Shown here: positions 57,001 through 64,000 of the stretch, one piece after another
Numbering within the stretch: the stretch's first letter is position 1
Layout of the letters: each line of letters starts with the position of its first letter
Assembly: GCF_947507565.1 (NCBI RefSeq)
Contig: NC_089182.1
Location: 1,178,001 to 1,242,000 of the forward strand
Length of the DNA stretch: 64,000 nucleotides
Direction of reading: 5' to 3'
Source: Oscarella lobularis
Lineage: Eukaryota > Porifera > Homoscleromorpha > Homosclerophorida > Oscarellidae
Made by a program: the position numbers and the translations under genes
Notes under the pieces: model-generated
Databases searched by the model: none
What the model was told of the DNA's origin: nothing
Seen by the model: only the letters and a program-made list of their open reading frames with translations

Positions 57001-58746
57001 CATGACTATGAGCACTTCCGATGATACGTAGCTAACTTCGAGCGAGAGCAACGCGAGAAGTTTCATTCGGCAATGATCGGCACAGCTTGAGTGCAACATG
57101 GCGATTTTTCCCACGGCGCGAATGGATCGTCTCGCCATTTCGATATTGACATCCATAGCGTAAGCACTGATAAAGAAAGTGTATTAAAAGAAGCAAAGAA
57201 ATTCTCTTTTTAGAAGACTCGATTTTACCTCAATTCTTCTACAATATCAACAACGTTGCTCGGCGACGAAATCGTAACAAGGAGGTCCAACTTCAGGGAT
57301 TTGACGTAAAAGGGATCACTATAGCTACAAATAGAGAAGAAGTAGAGAGAGAGATAGAGAGAGAGAGTGTAACAGGAAACGTTTCTCTTGCCGGCAAAAA
57401 AAAGATCGAAATTCAGAATCCATAAGCCTCGGCTGCCGAATCAAGAGAAGCTGAACGTGATGAAGCCCCGTGAATACGACTTCGGGCGAACTGTTTCCCA
57501 AGCCAATTAGCGTCAAAAGTGGAGCTGAACGAAAAGAATCCCCTAATAATTAAGTGGCGTCTCCGCGCACGGAGAATGCCCAAATACCTTTGATTCTCTC
57601 ATAAATGTCCTCTTGTAGATCAAAGAGATTATTCGTTAGATCGAGAAAAAGACGTATTGCTCCGAGAACAACTCCGTTATTAACGTGTTTTAGCCTGTCG
57701 TCCAAAACATTCTAAAAAAACGCTGTCTATTAATTAATGAAAGTCGACTAGTATAATTTCTCACTAGAATGTCATATGTTTCCTCTTCGTCCGAAGCTTC
57801 ATAACGAGCCAAGACTCTCATCACCAGACACTGGCTCCATTCTCCGAACTCCTTCAGTCGACCGAAGAGATAGTGAGCGAGCGTCTTGGTGAGAACGACG
57901 CCTCCTTCGTCGGCCAAAATCTCATCCAAAACGATAAGGCAATTACAAACGACTTGCGGGTCGCTATCGCGAAGCATAGCGTAGAGTCGATCAACGAGAT
58001 TCAATTCTACACCAACGGTCGCGTCATGACTCGTGCATAGGAGGTCCTGGGGAATGATTACCTTGAATGATGCCAGGCGTCAAGTGAAAGAGCTTGAGAC
58101 AACCCATTACGGCTGTCTTTCGTACGTAGCCACTTCTATCCTCCAAGCCCTTCATGAGAGGTCTCTGCATGTACTCCACTAAGCTAGCCAATCTAGAATA
58201 CGATAATCAATTATATATTATTGCTGTGGCAACTACGATTATACCCAAAATAAAAGCCAATCTAGGAATACGATAATTACGATTATACCCAAAATAAAAA
58301 TTATTCTGCCACATGTACGTGAACTCAACTGCGTATATGCCTTGCGTTTTTTACCTCAGCGAGCACATGGTTCTCAGTGCGAGACCTCGAATAGCCGGGT
58401 CTTGATCGCTGCTGTCCTTCTGAAGGGTATTGACGGCCAACAGGGCCAAGTCCGAATGCGATTCCGCGTAGTTGCTCATGTAAAGATAGACCAGTTTTTT
58501 GCGAACCAAATCGTTCGTCGCCGAGGCCTAGAATCTTTGTGAGTGCGCTTGAAAGAAAACGAGGAGGCGTGGCTCTCTTACCATGACCATTTCGCTGAAA
58601 AGTCGCGAAACGTCGATTCCCGACGTCATGCAGCTAATCACTCTTTTTACGACATATCTGCACTTGTTCGAATCTCGTTGAATGTCTGGATTTCGCAGGA
58701 GAGCCCTGGCGCATCGAAAAAGGGACCTCACTTCGTATCGACTCAT
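54063..58746 (-). CDS. AP4B1: AP-4 complex subunit beta
   Basis: AP-4 is a clathrin-independent coat at the trans-Golgi that exports cargo such as ATG9. The start at 58746 gives a short N-terminus with [20 protein letters not shown] then [17 protein letters not shown]. Armadillo-type exons follow (e.g. [40 protein letters not shown] near 57980-57850). The trunk continues ([36 protein letters not shown]). After a Pro/Ser hinge comes the C-terminal platform ([30 protein letters not shown]), stop at 54063. AP4B1 is favoured over AP1/2/3 beta by the short N-terminus, the DIVQ...ALIW segment and the tail. The intron 55647-56996 contains an opposite-strand GPCR gene. Confidence 0.9.
55716..55723 (+). 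promoter_or_regulatory. TATA box of the nested GPCR gene
   Basis: TATAAAAA lies 61 bp upstream of the GPCR ATG at 55777, in the right orientation. It supports a start at 55777 rather than at the in-frame ATG at 55672, which precedes the TATA box. Confidence 0.6.
55777..56859 (+). CDS. Intronless rhodopsin-like GPCR nested in AP4B1 intron
   Basis: Seven-helix receptor of 360 aa, ligand unknown. The N-terminus [11 protein letters not shown] has N-glycosylation sites and no signal peptide. Helix 1 starts near [20 protein letters not shown]. Helix 2 has [15 protein letters not shown]; helix 3 ends [11 protein letters not shown] (an intact DRY). A long third loop has a poly-Thr run; helix 6 is [19 protein letters not shown]; helix 7 is [15 protein letters not shown], where NSVLY stands in for NPxxY. 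A Cys in the second extracellular loop (KCRYTQ) can pair with CDIFLF at helix 3. The C-tail ends in two Cys. Lack of introns suggests a retroposed origin or an intronless GPCR family. Confidence 0.85.
   Translation: MNNTTLWLNDTVPVYKPNWFRLVVLLPSIAVTIICTFVIFVLLRVRELRSVTNALIVNAAMADWLRGIVGIFNTYMYIRPIPNDTTHLVLCDIFLFLHFAQSFWSNWSMAALAYDRYDLLSRPLNRRLKKKQVTAIIATIVVVAVFISSLPIYSGWSQFLLYPLASNPRRAKCRYTQQETNAFDWSFQPVFDFLAFIVPVVCVVVAYALIVRLVMRHKRRQEQHARNLGRSALTLSSATTTTTTTNKQSEFKIESNDAIESTSPTSVVRSKAFQLVTAVVLTNIVLTLPFVIVAELEKFRVIIIKVFPDRMKSVLMTLFHFNFVVNSVLYLFWIRNAVRMARRKGIQTKGKTVRLLARCC
57343..57369. repeat. (AG)n-rich microsatellite in an AP4B1 intron
   Basis: GAGA-rich tract in an intron. Confidence 0.8.
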
Positions 58747-59042
58747 TTGAAATCGACGTACCGAAGCTCGTTCACTTCGCTTTTTCTGTTCTCTCCGCTA
58801 AAATACGACATCTAAGCGGCAAAGAACTGGCTTTTTGTGCTGTACAGCTATTGTTACGACACGTTTTCTTTTCAAGTTACGGCACTCTACGGTAATATGA
58901 TAAGCGGAGCTTATTAAATTGCGGTTTGATCTAGTACTAGCAGTGCTTCCACTGCGTTTGCTTGTTTGCAGTTTACAACACTACATTACTGCAAAGAACC
59001 AACTACGTGCTCTCAAAGAGAAGTCACTTCCCGGTTGGAAAA

Positions 59043-61549
59043 TCAGTCAAGTCTGTACGTGTCTTCCAACACGGATACCTCAATAAAATGAATGCCGTAC
59101 TCCTCGTCATAATTGTTGCGACACGCCATTATCCACAGGCCGTTGAAAGGATTCAGTTTAGCTGTGTAAATTTCCGTAAATCCGTTGTCCATGCGAGTGC
59201 TCCACGTCGAGCCGATCGTGTATCTCTTCGTCAGCTCAAAACGCATTTCCCAAAATCGAGCGTTGTCGTTCGTCCACGAGGACCAGCGCTTCTGATTGTG
59301 ACAGCTGCCACTGTCGACCGCAGAAAATTCGTGAGCGTCGATTACCCTATTGTCCCAATAGAGAAAGCCCGCGCAGATGCTCGAATCGCAGAGAGCCATG
59401 TAAAAGTCGTTGTCCGAGGTCAAGTTGTCTTTCCAGAAGCGAATTGAGACAATGTAGGTGACTTCCGTGGACAGCTTTCCTTCTTTTGTCAGTTGCACCT
59501 ATTCTCAAACGTTTCGTAGTCAATAATAGAAAGGGTTGAATTTTACCTTGAATAAAGGCGTGTCTTCATTTTCTTCTCTTGTCTTTTTGAACACCAAATG
59601 CGTTTTCACCGACAAATCCGGCGTCTCGAAAAACCGAGCATTCTCCTTTAGCCAAAACGGGCTCATGTACTTGTAGAAAGTAAATCCCTAGGCAACCAAA
59701 CTGTACCGTATAACTAAGTACGTACTGTATTCGCAGGGTACCCTAAGTCCTGAGGGTCCGGGTGGACCCGGAAAGCCCCTTGCTCCCGCTGTCCCGTTAG
59801 CTCCGGAACTGCCCTTTGGTCCTCGAGGTCCCTGCAGCCCGTTCCGCCCCGGATCACCGTGCTTGCCATGCTCTCCCTTAGACGAATATAAATAATAGAA
59901 AAAGAACAAATTATTTATTCAAACCGGAATTCCATTCAGCCCAGGAAAGCCTTGATCGCCTTTTGATCCCTTGAATCCCTGCAGAGAAAAGAAGAGAAGG
60001 TGATTGTTAACAATGAGAATTCTTAATTCATACAGTAGGTCCCATAGGTCCGACTTCTCCTTTGTCTCCTGTTAAGCCTTTTTCACCCTTAATTAAGAAA
60101 ATAATTAATTATTCGGCAGTTTAGAGCTCTTTTTTCAGCACTCACTTGAATGCCTTGAACGCCCTTGGATCCTTTTTGTCCAACATCTCCTTTATGACCC
60201 TAGTGTATATCCCAGTGAGCGCGCACCTCGTCCTAGTAACGCGTGATCCTCACTCTTTGCCCGGTTGGTCCAACTTCTCCCTTTATTCCTTGCACGCCCT
60301 CGCTGCCTTTCAACCCGATTTCTCCTTTCTGTCCCCTGTCACCCTGAGACGAAAACCTGACCTCCTTTGCACTGCCTAACCTAAACTGCGGTCGCGCGCC
60401 ACCTTTTTGCCTGGTATCCCAATCAATCCTTCTTTTCCAGGATATCCCTAAAATTAGGGCGAAACAATACAGGATGAAGAGATGCAAAAAAGAAGACAGC
60501 GACGTTCTCACTCTTGCCCCAGGCAGTCCTTGCATTCCGGGCGGTCCCACAGGACCGCGGACGCCCTCCATTCCCTGCAAACCCTTCAAAAACAAACAGC
60601 TCTTTTCCTCTAGCCACCGTCAGAGGGAATACAATCCTTCCTTTCCCACAGTAAATAATAGCGACTCTGTACATGCAGTAATCACCTCACTTCCTTTGCC
60701 GCCTTTCTCGCCCTTGTCTCCCTTGTTTCCTTTGTAGCCCTGCCAATAGCAAGTCGACCTCTCAAAATGCGCACACTTGCACGCACGCGACATCACCATA
60801 ATTCCCGTGTTGCCTCGCACGCCCTTCTCCCCCTTTTCGCCTCTTTGTCCTTTATCGCCGGTCTCGCCCTGCAGCGCATATTCAGCATCATCATCAAAAC
60901 AAATAAAATTAATAGCATAGAGCTTTTAGCTTCGCATTGCCTTTGATCCCGATGTTCCAAGTGGGCCGGCATCACCTTGTTGTCCCTAAACCAAATAAAC
61001 AAATGTACTGCGAGAACTCCTACTGCTTCTAGAAGACACCTTCTCGCCAGCCGAGCCAGAGATCCCAGGAAGTCCTTGCGGTCCGCGCACCCCTTCAACC
61101 CCTGGCAAACCCTGTATAAAGGTAACAGTACAATAATGCGCTTGATAAGAACACCACTCACTCTCTCTCCTGGCGGACCGGGATGACCTGGAGAGCCGAT
61201 TTCGCCCTATTTTTGCATAATAAGAAAATGGAATTGAGGACCATTTGTCTTGCGGTCGCGCGCCTAATGCATTAGCGCCAGAGGCTCTTTCGCGAAGGCT
61301 CTTTGTCGTTTGGGTCTCTTTCGTACTCGTTCGCCTTTGGTACATGGACAGTCGTAAAGTCCGTTGGCGAGATTTTTGCTATCGGACGCTGACTCCACTG
61401 GCGGTGCTGGCGCTTCTGATGCCGTCTCATCGCTATAGGGTAAGTGCGTGAGTGGGGTAAACGTCTCGCGGCTCGTGTCGCTACCGTTGCGCTGTAACGA
61501 GAGTTACTGCGGCGAGGAAGAGGAGAGCCTTTTTGAAGGTGGCGAGCAT
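59043..61549 (-). CDS. Short-chain secreted collagen with unrecognised C-terminal domain
   Basis: Extracellular matrix protein. The start at 61549 gives a signal peptide ([20 protein letters not shown]), then an acidic/Pro spacer, a CPC pair ([17 protein letters not shown]) and a chain of Gly-X-Y exons from about 61200 to 59745 (e.g. [36 protein letters not shown]). Most exons are short and begin at Gly, typical of collagen genes. The C-terminal non-collagen domain, about 190 aa in exons near 59690-59043, begins [20 protein letters not shown]. It contains [19 protein letters not shown] and [18 protein letters not shown] with four visible Cys. It is not a fibrillar-collagen COLFI, C1q, C4 or fibrinogen domain by eye. 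Confidence 0.85.
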
Positions 61550-61856
61550 GGCGATTGCCGTTCGTTATATGAGAGGCTGCGTCTCTTTGACCGTAAACAA
61601 ATTAGATTGTAGGAGAGGCGGAGACTTCGAACAAGAAAGTGCCTGCGCCAAATCGAATTACTCTCAGAGCCGTATATACAGTATTTCGTATATATACGGC
61701 TCTGGAATTACTCAGCATTTCCCTGAAGACCTTGAGACTAAGTCCTTACACACACAAAGGAAAGCCCATTCTTTTGAAACGTTTATTCTCGAGGCGGTCC
61801 CCAAGTACGTGTACCAAACTGAACCTCAATCTAAAGGTGTACCTTTCCCCCTCTTC
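61550..61856. other. Collagen-CWC22 intergenic spacer with hairpin
   Basis: 307 bp gap. The only structure is a perfect 14 bp inverted repeat with a 12 nt loop (61665-61678 and 61691-61704; arm cagagccgtatata), upstream of the collagen gene and downstream of CWC22. No gene seen. Confidence 0.7.
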
Positions 61857-64000
61857 TCAATCATCGTCGCGGTGACGACGACGGTATCGACGATCGTCGT
61901 CCGGTTCGTGCGACCGCCGCCGCCGACGATCTTGGTCGTTCGGCTCGCGTGACAGCCGGCGACTCGGACGCTCTTCGCGACGTCCGGATCGATCGTCGTC
62001 TTTGTCTTCGTCTTCGTCGAAATATCGCCTCCGATCCAAACGACGCTGCCGCTCGCGCTGCTGATCTTCGTCGTCGCGGCGTCGACTCTGCCGTCGTCTT
62101 TCTTCGGCATCCCCTCGTCGCCTCTCGTCGGGGCTGTTGCTGGAACGACGACGATCACGATCGTGGTCGCCCCGTCGCCTTTCGTCAGGGCTGTTGCTAT
62201 GGCGACGATAACGACTCCGATCACGGTCGTCCCGTCGCCTCTCGTCGGGACTGTTGCTATGACGACGACGACGATCGCAGTCGTCCCGTTGCCTCTCGTC
62301 AGGGCTGTTGCTATGGCGACGATGACGACCCCGGTCATGGTCGTCCCGTCGCCTCTCGTCAGGACTGTGACGACGACGATCCCGGTCGCGGTCGTCTCGT
62401 CGCCTCTCGTCGGGACTATGACGACGATGATCCCGGTCGCGGTCGTCTCGCTGTCTGTCATCGGGACTATGACGACGACGACGATCCCGGTCGTCTCGTC
62501 GTGGTGCCGGCGGGGCGGCTTGGCGTTGATCCGTGTGACCTCGGTGACGGCGACGTGGGGCTCTTTCGTTCGGCGACGACGAGTCAGATGAGTCTGAATC
62601 GCTGCTGCCGCTATCGCTGCTGCTGTCATCTGAACTGGATGACTCAACGTCTTGTCGTTGCTGAGTCATTATCATTTTCGGAGCGTTTTTCAAATGCTCG
62701 CGAAGATCGTCCCTGTGTAAGGAAACTACGTTATTCCAATGCTTAAAACGGAAAATACTGTTCTATACTCTCTCCGGGAGGAGGAAGCAAGCGATTAATA
62801 AAACCAGGTGCCAAACTGTATTACTTAAATGTCTTACGTTAGGCCTCCCAGTCCAACAGACGTGAAGAAGTTGATGCTGAATCGCGTGTTTCTCGGATTG
62901 TCCCGTGGCATGAGACCTTCAAAGTAAGCTGCCAGCGTTCTAAACACATCCACGTCACGCCGCGCACGAGTTCTCCAAACATTAACTTACGGATCTTTGA
63001 GACGTTCGTTCAACTTGGGAAGACCCATAAATTCCGAGAGCTCTTGAAACAGAATCTTGATAAAAATGCGACTAGAAAGAAAATTGATTCGAAAAATATT
63101 TCATTCGAAAGCCAGCAGCAGTGTACCTCGAAGAAGTCGTTTCGTCTTCGTTGAGATGAATGCACACCATGCACGTCCACGGAATAGCGTCGGTGAGAAG
63201 CAGGTGTCCAAATAGCTTGGCAACGTTGCGAAGTTTATTTGTCTCCAAACGATGAATGGTATCGTACTAGAGCCCGAAAATTGCGTGCTTTCATGAACGG
63301 AAGAATGGAGATCTTTCTCACCTGCTCCTGAAAACATTCGCAAAAGTGCTCTTCGTAGGATTTATTCACTTGGCAGAATCTCTGCGAAAGAAAAGTCGGA
63401 GTCGTGATCGAACGAGTAAACTCCAATATTTAGGGCATGTTTTCTGCCTTACCTGTGCTAAGAGACCATAGAATCTCAGGTAAGATCGCTCTTGACTACA
63501 GCATTCGAGCAGCATGTGGCAGACCTCTCTCTAGAAAAGTACGCGCAAGTGAGTGACGATATGAGATGAAAAGATCGGTCACCTCTTGCGTCGGTTGGAA
63601 ATTCATTTTCAATAGTTTATGAGCGCACTCTTCAAAATCTAAGCTACAAAACATAAAAAAAAATTGAAAAACAAATACTAGACAAGAGAGATGGGCTTGT
63701 TCGATACCTTGACATTATCGTGAGATAAATGACTCTTCTCAGTTCAGTCAGATTCGATTGAGTTTCATCGATAATGAGAGTTTCTTTTGCCGCTTCTTTA
63801 GAACCCGTCACGATTATACTAAACAGGTTATCCTACACCGCACCGTCTTCTTCATCTTCACTCTCATCTTCGTCCTCGCTACTGCTTCCTCCTCCAGATT
63901 CATCCTCGCCAAGGATATCTGTGAAACAGTCAATATTTGATTTAAAGAAATCATTGCTTTCGTCCTTTATCTATACCTGCTCTAATGATTTTATACTTCT
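61857..64000 (-). CDS. CWC22: CWC22 spliceosome / exon-junction-complex factor, 3' part
   Basis: CWC22 binds eIF4A3 through its MIF4G domain and delivers it to the spliceosome; an MA3 domain follows. The window holds the second half: KYKIIRA then [20 protein letters not shown] (63830-63990, the acidic linker), the MA3 region, and then an RS/RD-rich tail. Just before the tail, reading exons 63030-62693 gives the MA3 end of CWC22, including [14 protein letters not shown] and [20 protein letters not shown]. The tail (62690-61857) is about 240 aa of Arg/Asp/Ser repeats. The MIF4G domain and start lie beyond the window edge. The order acidic linker, MA3, Ser-run, RS tail equals human CWC22. Confidence 0.88.
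62090..62510 (-). repeat. Imperfect tandem repeat in the CWC22 RS-like tail
   Basis: Units of about 45-57 bp encode variants of [17 protein letters not shown], some with an extra NS before PDERR ([13 protein letters not shown]). About eight units are visible. Because they are also open on the other strand and in another frame, they create long false ORFs there. Confidence 0.85.

Noticed and set aside
59043-59498. Fibrinogen-like or fibrillar-collagen C-propeptide domain
   Set aside because: Cys spacing and signature residues of those domains are absent.
61826-62746. Long open frames (265-273 codons) opposite or out of frame with CWC22
   Set aside because: They arise from the tandem RS/RD repeat, which is open in several frames; their translations are Thr/Val or Arg/Asp low-complexity sequence with no family match, while the CWC22 frame continues from upstream exons.

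Overview
This 64 kb window is animal nuclear DNA. Genes have many short introns (about 40-300 bp, GT-AG), lie 60-350 bp apart, and are animal families: TRIO-type RhoGEF kinase, collagen, synaptogyrin, rhodopsin-like GPCR, Dlish-type SH3 adaptor, Ig-TIR receptors and death-fold adaptors. Such compactness with this gene set points to an early-branching metazoan. A sponge, perhaps a homoscleromorph, is my best guess; it rests on compactness and gene content, not on a marker gene. I see no rRNA, tRNA, CRISPR array or prokaryotic operon.

Layout. 1-3281: the 3' end of an ARB2A (FAM172A) gene (+) faces an NBR1-like autophagy receptor (-). 3345-14296: a duplicated immune-type locus. Each unit has an Ig-Ig-Ig-TM-TIR-TIR receptor (-) head to head with a cytoplasmic adaptor gene (+), sharing about 100 bp of promoter. 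The left adaptor is complete (SGYP repeats, Death, ZU5, UPA-like, Death), but the left receptor is frameshifted. The right receptor is intact (666 aa), but the right adaptor stops before its death/ZU5 part. Between the units lie a third adaptor 5' fragment, a copied NBR1 5' end and a 431 bp MITE-like element. 14481-26632: TRIO (+). 26977-29131: ARP3 (+). 29353-31434: two tandem SEFIR-domain genes (+), each with a RHIM-like amyloid motif before the SEFIR domain. 31627-41886: DNAJC13/RME-8 (+). 42915-44309: Dlish-like triple SH3 protein (+). From 45272 to the end, genes are on the minus strand: MAP3K2/3, DNAJC10 (ERdj5), RNASEK, synaptogyrin, METTL5, AP4B1, a short collagen, and the 3' part of CWC22. 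The one exception is an intronless GPCR (+) nested in an AP4B1 intron.

Most genes are single-copy cell-biology genes that do not form one pathway. The two regions that look like systems are innate-immune in flavour: the duplicated receptor/adaptor pair and the SEFIR tandem. The SEFIR pair combines a UBA-like domain (first gene only), a RIPK1/RIPK3-style motif and an IL-17-receptor-type signalling domain, and I regard it as the most interesting feature. All domain calls come from reading translations by eye; no database search was run.
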